64,000 bases of DNA from positions 1-64,000 of the forward strand of contig CALIAF010000013.1 in assembly GCA_938041335.1 (NCBI GenBank), written 5' to 3'. This document shows positions 20,052 through 29,095 of this stretch, one piece after another. The notes below the pieces were generated by a model. That model was not told where the DNA came from. It made no database searches and was given only the letters and a program-made list of their open reading frames with translations. The DNA is from an uncultured Ulvibacter sp. (GTDB lineage: Bacteria; Bacteroidota; Bacteroidia; Flavobacteriales; Flavobacteriaceae). A program made the translations under genes and the position numbers. Numbering within the stretch: the first letter of the stretch is position 1; each line of letters opens with the position of its first letter.

Positions 20052-20447
20052 TTAACGTGCCATCACACCCTTTTTATTCATAACGGGTAGGTCTACTGCG
20101 TTGTCTTCTTTAATAGTGTGACGTGGTAATTCAAAACGTTTGTCATACATCTTGTTTCCTATAAAATAGGTGGTGGTAAAAAAGTTATCCAGCTTAAAAA
20201 CCCGCTCCTCTATAAATTCAATTTTAGCAAAACCTTTTGCAGGAACAATGGTAATCGTCTTTCTAAAAGGGGAGGTCATATCCTTCTCATCATAGCCTTG
20301 GGCTACAATTAGAACGGTTTCTATAGGTAAAGTACCGTTATTAATGAGATACACATTCCAGTCGTGCGTGTTGTACTCTTCATTAAACTCCAAAACGGCA
20401 GCAACGTAAATATCTTTTACCACCGGTATGTCAATGTCTTTTTTCAA
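20052..20447 (-). CDS. Conserved hypothetical protein
   Basis: 131 aa ORF between gpsA and pheS; no motif recognised. Confidence 0.6.
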   Translation of the reverse strand: MKKDIDIPVVKDIYVAAVLEFNEEYNTHDWNVYLINNGTLPIETVLIVAQGYDEKDMTSPFRKTITIVPAKGFAKIEFIEERVFKLDNFFTTTYFIGNKMYDKRFELPRHTIKEDNAVDLPVMNKKGVMAR

Positions 20448-20467
20448 TATGAGGCGTTTATGATGAT

Positions 20468-21487
20468 TTAAATAGAGGCCTTAAACTGCTCTAAGAAACG
20501 AACATCATTCTCACTTAACATTCTAATGTCTGGTATTTGATACAGTAACATCGCGATGCGATCAATACCAACACCAAAAGCAAAACCAGAATATTCATTT
20601 GGATCGATTTTGCAGTTTTCTAGCACATTAGGATCTACCATACCGCAGCCTCCTATTTCTAACCATCCTGTCCCTTTGGTGATCTTATGATCCGTTTCGG
20701 TTTCTAGACCCCAATAGACATCAATCTCAGCACTAGGCTCTGTAAAAGGAAAGTAAGATGGACGTAATCTAATCTCAGATTTCCCGAACATTTCGGTAGT
20801 AAAATATTGTAATGTTTGCTTTAAATCTGCAAAACTCACGCCTTTATCCACGTATAATCCTTCAATTTGATGAAAGAAACAATGTGATCGCGCAGAGATG
20901 GCCTCATTTCTAAACACACGCCCAGGTGAGATGGTGCGAATAGGAGGTTTATTATTTTCCATATAGCGTACCTGCACAGATGAGGTGTGTGTGCGCAATA
21001 ATACATCTGGATCTTTGGCTACAAAAAAGGTATCCTGCATATCACGAGCTGGATGGTATTCTGGCAGATTAAGTGCCGTAAAGTTATGCCAGTCATCTTC
21101 AATTTCTGGACCTTCAGATACATTAAATCCTATGCGAGCAAAGATATCTGTAATCTTGTTTTTTACAATAGAAATAGGATGACGAGAACCGAAAGCCATG
21201 GGCTCACCCGGTCTAGATAAATCTCCATAAACACCTTTAGATTCTTCTTGAGAAGCCCGTGCTTCTTTTAGGTCATTTACTTTGCTTTCTGCCGCATTTT
21301 TTAGAGCATTCACAGTTTGACCAAATTCTTTTTTCTGGTCATTAGGCACATCTTTAAAAGCAGCAAAAAATGTTTTAAGCAATCCTTTAGATCCCAGGTA
21401 TTTAATTCTGAAATTTTCTATCTCTTCAGCATTAGAGCTACTAAAAGCCGCTACGGCTGCTATTTCACTTTTAATTTTATCTATCAT
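20468..21487 (-). CDS. pheS: Phenylalanine-tRNA ligase alpha subunit
   Basis: HPARDMQDTFF, LLRTHTSSVQVRYM, GRVFRNEAISARSHCFFHQIEGL, GFAFGVGIDRIAML. Confidence 0.97.
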   Translation of the reverse strand: MIDKIKSEIAAVAAFSSSNAEEIENFRIKYLGSKGLLKTFFAAFKDVPNDQKKEFGQTVNALKNAAESKVNDLKEARASQEESKGVYGDLSRPGEPMAFGSRHPISIVKNKITDIFARIGFNVSEGPEIEDDWHNFTALNLPEYHPARDMQDTFFVAKDPDVLLRTHTSSVQVRYMENNKPPIRTISPGRVFRNEAISARSHCFFHQIEGLYVDKGVSFADLKQTLQYFTTEMFGKSEIRLRPSYFPFTEPSAEIDVYWGLETETDHKITKGTGWLEIGGCGMVDPNVLENCKIDPNEYSGFAFGVGIDRIAMLLYQIPDIRMLSENDVRFLEQFKASI

Positions 21488-21636
21488 AATTTGTCCGCTA
21501 AGGCGGGTATTCTTTCATTGTGATTTTAGCTATTGCAAACAATAACTAAAACAGGCTATTACCTGCAAAACTAAGGAAACTTGGTGAAATGAGATCTAAC
21601 AATTGATTGAATCATTACTATTTTTGCGAAAGCAAA

Positions 21637-21993
21637 CTACTCAATAACCGTTTTCTCTAAAAAATACTGTACAATCGCTTCTTTCATCAAAACACTCTGT
21701 TCCCCTGCTTTTAAAGGGGGTAATTGCTCAAGTATCTTATAATGCGGCCAACCTTTGTCATCAAAATACTCAAATTCGTAGTAGCCAAAAGGTTCTAGCA
21801 GCCTGCATATAGCAATATGCATCAAGTTTATTTTTTCGTCTTTCTTAAATTTACGGTGTAGTTGCCCAAGTTCTTGAACTCCAATGAGGTAAATGATGGC
21901 ATCAAGATCCAGCTTGTCTCCATCTGCAAAGCGATCGCTTAGCAATTTTACTACTGCTTCCCATCTTTCTTTTAATTGTTCGTCTCTAGCCAC
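21637..21993 (-). CDS. Conserved hypothetical protein
   Basis: 118 aa ORF; coherent soluble protein, no family recognised. Confidence 0.6.
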   Translation of the reverse strand: MARDEQLKERWEAVVKLLSDRFADGDKLDLDAIIYLIGVQELGQLHRKFKKDEKINLMHIAICRLLEPFGYYEFEYFDDKGWPHYKILEQLPPLKAGEQSVLMKEAIVQYFLEKTVIE

Positions 21994-22191
21994 TTTGGTG
22001 ATAAAAAGTTAATAGTTAATCGTAGATTACTAGTAGTATCAAAAAGAGACAGAAATTTAAAAATTCTACTCCCTGCTTCTTAATCCAGGGCAAAGATAAT
22101 TATTACTAACCACTCTAACGATTTTAAGAACTATTCAATAAAATTCTTATTCCGTATCTTGCATTTTCGTTATCAACTAATTTAGCCCATT

Positions 22192-22758
22192 ATGAGTGTA
22201 TTAGATATCATTATAGGAATCATTATATTATTTGCTTTTTATAAGGGCGCAAAACAAGGGTTGTTTGTCACTCTGGCTTCATTAATTGGGTTGGTTCTGG
22301 GTGTCATTGGAGCCGTTTATTTTTCTGATTATGCTGCAGATTATATAGGGGATAAAGTAAGCTGGTCTGAGCAAATAGTGAACCTCGTGGCGTTTGCAGT
22401 CACCTTTTTAGTGATTGTGCTGGTTGTAGGATTAGCCGGTAAGACCTTAACTAAAGTTGCAGATTTTGCGGCACTAGGCTTAGTAAATAAAATACTAGGT
22501 GGCGTTTTTAATGGATTGAAATACGCCTTTATTATTTCTGTAATTTTTATGTTTATTAATGCGTCTTCTTTTGCAAGTGGTTTTATTATTTCTGAAGAGA
22601 AAAAAGAAGCCTCTATATTATATGAGCCTGTTGCAGCTTTAGCGCCTTTGGTGATGCCGCATATTTTAGAAAAAGTGGATGAGCTTAAACCTGATGAAGA
22701 TAAATATGATGAGGACAATCCGCCTGTCGAAGATCAGATCCCTAACGACGATTTTTAA
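22192..22758 (+). CDS. CvpA family membrane protein
   Basis: 188 aa; DIIIGIIILFAFYKGAKQGLFVTLASLIGLVLG, four TM segments. Confidence 0.87.
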   Translation: MSVLDIIIGIIILFAFYKGAKQGLFVTLASLIGLVLGVIGAVYFSDYAADYIGDKVSWSEQIVNLVAFAVTFLVIVLVVGLAGKTLTKVADFAALGLVNKILGGVFNGLKYAFIISVIFMFINASSFASGFIISEEKKEASILYEPVAALAPLVMPHILEKVDELKPDEDKYDEDNPPVEDQIPNDDF

Positions 22759-22774
22759 GTACATACACATAAAC

Positions 22775-22813
22775 AAAAACCCCAAATTTCATGCATTGAA
22801 ATTTGGGGTTTTT
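22775..22813. terminator. 17-bp-stem bidirectional terminator
   Basis: AAAAACCCCAAATTTCA-TGCAT-TGAAATTTGGGGTTTTT between convergent cvpA and sulP. Confidence 0.9.
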
Positions 22814-22832
22814 GTTTTAGCAAATTTTTCAA

Positions 22833-24692
22833 TTAAACTACATCATCAACATTATTGTCAATCCAAATCATGGCTTCCTTAAAAGTGTTAAAGATCTCGT
22901 CTTTAGGTATTAAATCTGGAATAATATCAATGTTTTCCATCATCACTCGTGGTTGTTCCAAAAGGTTTACAAGTAAAACTTCTACATTAGCCTGCTTTAA
23001 TCTAAGTACAAGCTCTTCCATAGCATAGAGGCCAGATTGATCCATATAAGGGACTTTACCCATGCGTATTACAAGATGAGTTGCCGTATCTGGAATCTGC
23101 ATTGACAGTTCTTGAAAATCATTAGTATTTCCGAAGAAAAGAGGTCCAGATAATCGTTTTATAAACACCTCTTCTTTTAATTTTTTAGGCAGTGCTATCT
23201 CATCTGTCCAGGGCAATGTAAGCTCGTCTGCTCTTTTTAATGGGATCACTTTAGACCGTTTTGTGGTGGAGTCTCCAATCTTTTTCATAAAAATTAATGA
23301 GGCTAGAACAAGCCCAATACCTACCGCATATACAAGGTTCCAGAATACAGAAAGTAGTAATACAACAATCATAATCACCACCTCACTCGTTGGCATTTTT
23401 GGCATTGCCTTTAATCCTTTATAATCCATAACGCCAATACCTACAGTGATCAAAATACCGGCAAGAACTGCAGCAGGAATTTGAGAAGCAATAGGTGCCA
23501 TCAATAACGTAATAATGAGGAGTACAACAGAGGCTACCATACCAGATAACTTAGTAGTACCACCGCTATTAATATTAACTACAGTACGAATAGTGGCTCC
23601 AGCTCCTGGTAACCCTCCAAAAAGGGAAGCTACACTATTACCAATACCCTGCCCTATTAACTCACGGTTAGGATTATGTTTCGTCTTTGTCATATTATCT
23701 GCAACTACAGAGGTTAATAAAGAATCTATCGCACCTAAAAAGGCTAATGTCAATGCTGTGAATACGTAAGGCGTAATCTGTCCAAAACTAAAATTAGAAA
23801 AAATTCCTAGGTTAAACTTTGGGAAACCAGACGGAATTTCTTGAATTGCCCTGTAATTTATGATACCCTGTGTTTGCAAAATATACGCGGTAATTGAAAC
23901 TAATAATAATGCGACTAAAGTACTAGGCACCTTTGTCGTTATCCGTTTAAATCCAAAAATGATAAAAATGGTAGCGAGCGCGAGTATGAGCTCTAAGTAA
24001 TTTATATTTTTAATAGCCCTCGGAAAGGATTTTATGGCACCAAGCACCCCAGAACTAGCAGCATTAGCCAGGGTCATAGCTTCTGTGTTTATTTCGTCAT
24101 TTGTAATGCGCTCTGCGCGTTTTACAGTTTCTCTAAAATCTTCTAGTACAAGTATACCCTCACCTGCCTCATCTTTTAAAATTTTATCAAGCAATACCTC
24201 TTCTGCTTGAGGCTTGTACTGCTCGACAAACTCCTTATCATCTCCAGTATAATACCCGAGCATAGGAAGTATTTGCGTAAATAGGATGATCACCCCTATG
24301 GCAGTCATAAATCCGGAGACCACGGGATAGGGTATATACTTAATGTATTTTCCGAGCCCAATAAGTCCCAGACATATTTGAAAAAGTCCTGCTAGTAAAA
24401 ACACCAACAAAATAAATGGTAATGCCTGATTTACGTTTCCATTATTAGCAGCAACAATACCAGCAATTACCACCATAGATACGGCAGTCATTGGCGCGGT
24501 AGGACCAGATATTTGTGTGTTTGTTCCTCCAAAAAGTGAAGCAAAAAACCCGATCATTATGGCTCCATATAGTCCAGCACTTGGCCCTAAGCCAGATTGA
24601 ACTCCAAATGCCAATGCTAATGGTAATGCAACAATACCGGCTGTGATTCCTCCAAAGAGGTTACCGCGGAGATTTGTAAAAATATTTTTCAT
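22833..24692 (-). CDS. SulP family anion transporter with STAS domain
   Basis: 619 aa; GGITAGIVALPLALAFGVQSGLGPSAGLYGAI, NRELIGQGIGNSVASLFGGLPGAGA, STAS DQSGLYAMEEL. Confidence 0.94.
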   Translation of the reverse strand: MKNIFTNLRGNLFGGITAGIVALPLALAFGVQSGLGPSAGLYGAIMIGFFASLFGGTNTQISGPTAPMTAVSMVVIAGIVAANNGNVNQALPFILLVFLLAGLFQICLGLIGLGKYIKYIPYPVVSGFMTAIGVIILFTQILPMLGYYTGDDKEFVEQYKPQAEEVLLDKILKDEAGEGILVLEDFRETVKRAERITNDEINTEAMTLANAASSGVLGAIKSFPRAIKNINYLELILALATIFIIFGFKRITTKVPSTLVALLLVSITAYILQTQGIINYRAIQEIPSGFPKFNLGIFSNFSFGQITPYVFTALTLAFLGAIDSLLTSVVADNMTKTKHNPNRELIGQGIGNSVASLFGGLPGAGATIRTVVNINSGGTTKLSGMVASVVLLIITLLMAPIASQIPAAVLAGILITVGIGVMDYKGLKAMPKMPTSEVVIMIVVLLLSVFWNLVYAVGIGLVLASLIFMKKIGDSTTKRSKVIPLKRADELTLPWTDEIALPKKLKEEVFIKRLSGPLFFGNTNDFQELSMQIPDTATHLVIRMGKVPYMDQSGLYAMEELVLRLKQANVEVLLVNLLEQPRVMMENIDIIPDLIPKDEIFNTFKEAMIWIDNNVDDVV

Positions 24693-24725
24693 ACTCTAAA
24701 ATGGTTTGTTGAGACTACTTAAAAA

Positions 24726-24758
24726 AAATGGGTCGATGTGATACAAATCAACCCATTT
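24726..24758. terminator. Hairpin between carbonic anhydrase and sulP
   Basis: AAATGGGT ... ACCCATTT inverted repeat next to an A tract. Confidence 0.5.
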
Positions 24759-24781
24759 AAATACTAAGATAAAGATAATAC

Positions 24782-25411
24782 TTAATCTAGAAAATCTACC
24801 TTTCCAGAAGCTACATCATAAACGGCTCCTACAATTACTATCTCATTTCCATCTTCCATTTCTGTAAGTACTTGACTATTTGCTCTCATCTCGTCCATAG
24901 TCATGCGAACATTAGTGTAAACAACATCGTTAACAAATTTCTTGTTTGCACTTGTGCGTTCTGTTTGGTCTTCTGGAGTTTTAACTGCTTTTACTGCTGG
25001 CTTAATTTTAGCTAAAAGCGGGGTAATGTTTCCTAACTTTACATCATCACAAGCGCCTTTTACTGCGCCACAAGCCGTATGTCCCAAAACAACAACGGCT
25101 TTAGAGCCGGCTACTTTACAACCGTATTCAATGCTCCCTAGCATATCTTCGTTTACAATGTTACCTGCAACACGTGCACTAAAGATATCTCCTATTCCTT
25201 GATCAAATACAATTTCTGCAGGAACTCTAGAGTCAATACAGCTAAGTACAACTGCAAAAGGATATTGCCCTCCCGAAGTATCAGATACTTGTCCTAAAAG
25301 GTCTCTATTTACTTGTTTTGTCGCTACAAAACGATTATTTCCTTCTTTTAATGCTGCAACAGCAGATTGTGGTGTGTATGCGTTTTGTGTTTCTTGTGTT
25401 TGTGCTTTCAT
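24782..25411 (-). CDS. Beta-class carbonic anhydrase
   Basis: 209 aa; VVLSCIDSRVPAEIVFDQGIGDIFSARVAGN and VVVLGHTACGAVKGA zinc-ligand motifs (C, D/R dyad, H, C). Confidence 0.96.
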   Translation of the reverse strand: MKAQTQETQNAYTPQSAVAALKEGNNRFVATKQVNRDLLGQVSDTSGGQYPFAVVLSCIDSRVPAEIVFDQGIGDIFSARVAGNIVNEDMLGSIEYGCKVAGSKAVVVLGHTACGAVKGACDDVKLGNITPLLAKIKPAVKAVKTPEDQTERTSANKKFVNDVVYTNVRMTMDEMRANSQVLTEMEDGNEIVIVGAVYDVASGKVDFLD

Positions 25412-25467
25412 ATTTTATAACTTTTAATAATTAGTAATATAGTTAATAATTCTATTCCAGCTGTTCT

Positions 25468-26274
25468 CTAATTGGAAAACAGTAACGGAACTTTTAAAGT
25501 AGTGGCCAAATTATTTAGTTCTGAAATAGAAAGGCCTTTTTTGTTACTTGAGGTTCTAGATTTTCGATCAATGAGCAAAAGATTTACCTTACTCTTTTGA
25601 ATATAATTAGACATGTTTTTTAATGCCTGGTCATTCTTCTCGAAAATATATGAAACCAATTTACTGTTTGTTGATTTTTCTTTGTGTACGGTTTCTGAAT
25701 ATTTATCGCTAACGGAAAAAGACTTGAAAGGTGTCTTTGCACTGGAAATGATAGAATTAACACATGGAAAGTTCGATTCAATAGTAGTCTCATTAAACAG
25801 TCCTAAAGACAATTTAGTTTGATCTTCCAAGACAGAATCATTAGTTGCCAAAAGCACCGGACCTTCAAATTTTTTCAATACAAATGAGAAAACATTATCA
25901 CCCAAAAAATTAGGGGTTCTTGACATTTTTTTTCCTAAAATAATAATATCGGGTTTTGTTTTCCTGATTGCATCTTCAATTTCATTTTTTAGATTTCCAA
26001 AAGAAAAAGAGTGATTGATCGATACAGGAGTCTTTTTAGAAATGGCATCACACAGTGCTTTCAACTTCTTATCAACAAGAACATAGTTATCTTTTAGTAA
26101 CCTAACAGCCGAAAGGCTACTCTCTTTTTCAACCACTTTAGTAGGCTTACGTACATGGAATATTTCAATGCTCCCGTCAATTACTTCGGCTATTTTGGAT
26201 GCGCTTTTTACGACATTAATACTTTGATCTGTCAAATCTGAAAGTACCAATATTTTATGTTTAGTGTTTTTCAT
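25468..26274 (-). CDS. Universal stress protein, tandem-type
   Basis: 268 aa; KILVLSDLTDQSINVVKSASKIAE, KPDIIILGKKMSRTPNFLGDNVFSFVLKKFEGPVLLAT; second degenerate half. Confidence 0.82.
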   Translation of the reverse strand: MKNTKHKILVLSDLTDQSINVVKSASKIAEVIDGSIEIFHVRKPTKVVEKESSLSAVRLLKDNYVLVDKKLKALCDAISKKTPVSINHSFSFGNLKNEIEDAIRKTKPDIIILGKKMSRTPNFLGDNVFSFVLKKFEGPVLLATNDSVLEDQTKLSLGLFNETTIESNFPCVNSIISSAKTPFKSFSVSDKYSETVHKEKSTNSKLVSYIFEKNDQALKNMSNYIQKSKVNLLLIDRKSRTSSNKKGLSISELNNLATTLKVPLLFSN

Positions 26275-26285
26275 AGAAAATAAGA

Positions 26286-27878
26286 TTAAGTAGTTTTTGG
26301 TCTAAGTTTAAAGAACTCAATAAAACTAGGAGGGTTCTCAACGATGCCTCGTTCAGAAATAATTTTTATATCAATTTCCCTTTCTTTGGCTTTAAATGCA
26401 AAATCATCCAAGATTTCAATGATATCACTATCTAAATATCTTGTTTTTCTTACATCAAGTTCTAAGTACGTTTCTCTTGGCAAACTATCCAATTCTTTAA
26501 GTATGGCACCTTTGTTAAAAAAGGTAACTTCTTCTGCAAGGGTCATATTTATTTTATGTTTCCCGTTGCTTTTGTCTTCTATGTGTAAGAAATGAGAATT
26601 TTGGTAACTTTTAAGTAATACTATTACAATTCCTACCGCCAATCCTAAGCCTATTCCAATAAGTAGGTCTGTAAATACAATTCCTAAAATGGTGACAATA
26701 AATGGAACAAATTGCTTCCAACCAGCTCTGTACATTGCCTTGAACGTAGATGGTTTTGCCAGCTTGTATCCCACAATAAATAAAATCGCTGCCAATACCG
26801 AAAGAGGGATGTAGTTAAGGATGTGTGGAATTGTCATTACAGAGATCAACAAAAGGAATCCATGAATGATAGCACTCGCTTTTGAACGTCCACCAGACTG
26901 GATATTTGCCGAACTTCTTACAATTACCTGTGTAATAGGTAGTCCTCCAATTAATCCAGAAATCATATTTCCAGTACCTTGGGCTAGTAACTCTCTATTT
27001 GTGGGTGTTACACGTTTTTGCGGGTCTAATTTATCCGTAGCTTCTACACAAAGTAATGTTTCTAAACTAGCTACCAAAGCTATGGTAAACGCGGTAATCC
27101 AAATTTCAGGTCTCCCGATCACACTGAAATTAGGAAATGCAAATTGCGCCCTAAAATCTGATATGCTCTCTGGAACTGGAACGGATACTAGATGTTCATT
27201 CGCTAAATTTAAACTTGAATCTTTGGTGAAAAAATAATAAACTATCCCTACTACAACAGCTACCAAAGGCCCTTGCACTAACTTAAAAAACTTACCTTTT
27301 TTGCTAAGTACATTGCTCCACAAAATAAGAATTGCAATAGCTATAAACGCAATGACAGTTGCGCCCATATCTAAATTTCCGCTAATTATCGCGTTTACCG
27401 TTTTTAGTAATTCTGAGATTGTGTTCTCACCATCAACTTGAAGAAATGCAAAATCACCTTCTGGATTTTTATCTAAGCCGAAAAAATAGGGAATTTGTTT
27501 TAGGATAATAATGAGTCCTATTCCTGTTAACATTCCCTTAATTACAGAAGACGGGAAATAATATCCAATTACACCAGCCTTAAGTATACCAAATAATATT
27601 TGTATGGCACCTCCTAAGACGACGGCTACCAAAAAATTTTCCCAACCGCCTAATGTGCCAATAGCAGTTAATACAATAGCGGCTAGTCCCGCTGCAGGAC
27701 CACTAACGCCTATTTGAGAACCACTTAAAGCTCCAACTAAAATACCGCCTACAATACCTGCAATTAGTCCCGAAAACAAGGGTGCGCCACTTGCGAGGGC
27801 TATTCCTAAACATAGAGGAAGCGCAACAAAAAATACTACGACACTCGCTGGGAGATCGTTTTTTAAATATTTAAACAT
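26286..27878 (-). CDS. SulP family anion transporter (second paralogue)
   Basis: KNDLPASVVVFFVALPLCLGIALASGAPLFSGLIAGIVGG, NRELLAQGTGNMISGLIGGLPITQVIVRSSANIQSG; likely ATG at 27878. Confidence 0.94.
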   Translation of the reverse strand: MFKYLKNDLPASVVVFFVALPLCLGIALASGAPLFSGLIAGIVGGILVGALSGSQIGVSGPAAGLAAIVLTAIGTLGGWENFLVAVVLGGAIQILFGILKAGVIGYYFPSSVIKGMLTGIGLIIILKQIPYFFGLDKNPEGDFAFLQVDGENTISELLKTVNAIISGNLDMGATVIAFIAIAILILWSNVLSKKGKFFKLVQGPLVAVVVGIVYYFFTKDSSLNLANEHLVSVPVPESISDFRAQFAFPNFSVIGRPEIWITAFTIALVASLETLLCVEATDKLDPQKRVTPTNRELLAQGTGNMISGLIGGLPITQVIVRSSANIQSGGRSKASAIIHGFLLLISVMTIPHILNYIPLSVLAAILFIVGYKLAKPSTFKAMYRAGWKQFVPFIVTILGIVFTDLLIGIGLGLAVGIVIVLLKSYQNSHFLHIEDKSNGKHKINMTLAEEVTFFNKGAILKELDSLPRETYLELDVRKTRYLDSDIIEILDDFAFKAKEREIDIKIISERGIVENPPSFIEFFKLRPKTT

Positions 27879-27962
27879 AAAGATTGATTTTTTATCCCAC
27901 TTGGTAAGTGAGATGAATTGAAAATTTGGATCCATGTTTGGATTCCATTTAAACCGAAAAAT

Positions 27963-28259
27963 CTATGCTTGTTCTGGAGGGGGTAATACGATAGACCTAA
28001 TTATATCTAGTCTATTATCGAGGTAATGAAAAGAGTCTTGTTTTTGAGTGTCAAAATTAAAACCATCACCAAATTCTAAGGATAAAACAATTAGTTTTTT
28101 TTCTTCTTGCTTGTTATTTCCCTCTTTCTCAGATTCCTCTTCTCCTATATTTTGAGAAACTTCTATGCCTAAATCTACACCTATCATTTCCATCACGGCC
28201 GGAGCCAAGATAGAAAGAGATAGCATAATTGCCATACATATTTGAGTAAAAGCCTTCAT
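27963..28259 (-). CDS. Small secreted hypothetical protein
   Basis: 98 aa; signal-like N-terminus, acidic low-complexity core, YLDNRLDIIRSIVLPPPEQA C-terminus. Confidence 0.6.
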   Translation of the reverse strand: MKAFTQICMAIMLSLSILAPAVMEMIGVDLGIEVSQNIGEEESEKEGNNKQEEKKLIVLSLEFGDGFNFDTQKQDSFHYLDNRLDIIRSIVLPPPEQA

Positions 28260-28315
28260 AGGTTAGTTAACTAAAGGGATGCAAAGTAAAACAATTTGTT
28301 GAATAGGAATAATTT

Positions 28316-29095
28316 TTATAAACTCTTTAACGTTTCCGAAGGTAACCATCCTTCTTTACCATTTGCAATAATAATTCGCACCCATTCATCTTGAGATTCT
28401 AGAATATTCACCTTGGTCCCCTCGTGGAGTACAAAGTTAGTCGAACTACCCAGTTTAGCTTCGTTTTTTACGTCCACGCGTTCTTCAAAAATAATAGCAG
28501 GTTGCTTTTTATTTTGATTGTTATACGTCGAGTAGGCCATTGCTAATGAAATAAATAGCAGTAAAAATCCAGCAAAAGAGGTCAATAGAAAGAAACGTTT
28601 TTTGCCACTTTGACTCACAAAATAGTAAAATAAAAATGCCAAAACACTAATCATAGAAAGCGCCACAGCTACCTTTGCCCAGATCTCAAACGTGGCAATA
28701 GAATATAAACGCTCGTAGGTTTTTGCAATAAAATTTTTAGGTAAAGCCTCTATCGCATCTACCCTTGCATTTTGAGCAAAGCCTAGATTATTTTTAATGT
28801 CATTATCATTAGGCGCGAGTTGCAGTGCTTTTTCAAAATAGTAAATACTAGGCCCCACCTTATTTAACTTATAATAGGCGTTACCAAGGTTGTAATACAT
28901 TGCCGCACTTTCGTTCCCCGTTTTTTCTATTAACTTCCAAGAATCTATTGCTTGTTGGTATTGCTCTGCTGCATATTGCTTATTTCCTTGATCAAAAAGC
29001 ACATTATTTTTTTGCGCTTCAGAAACGCCAATAACTCCCACCACTAGTGCGACAAAAAGGAAAACTGTTTTGGTATGTTTCTTATAAAACCGCAT
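28316..29095 (-). CDS. batE: BatE-like TPR plus SH3 domain protein
   Basis: 259 aa; signal peptide; TPR AAMYYNLGNAYYKLNKVGPSIYYFEKALQLAPND; C-terminal SH3 EGTKVNILESQDEWVRIIIANGKEGWLP. Confidence 0.85.
   Translation of the reverse strand: MRFYKKHTKTVFLFVALVVGVIGVSEAQKNNVLFDQGNKQYAAEQYQQAIDSWKLIEKTGNESAAMYYNLGNAYYKLNKVGPSIYYFEKALQLAPNDNDIKNNLGFAQNARVDAIEALPKNFIAKTYERLYSIATFEIWAKVAVALSMISVLAFLFYYFVSQSGKKRFFLLTSFAGFLLLFISLAMAYSTYNNQNKKQPAIIFEERVDVKNEAKLGSSTNFVLHEGTKVNILESQDEWVRIIIANGKEGWLPSETLKSL

Noticed and set aside
26866-27237. 123-aa plus-strand ORF over the second SulP
   Set aside because: Antisense shadow; no motif
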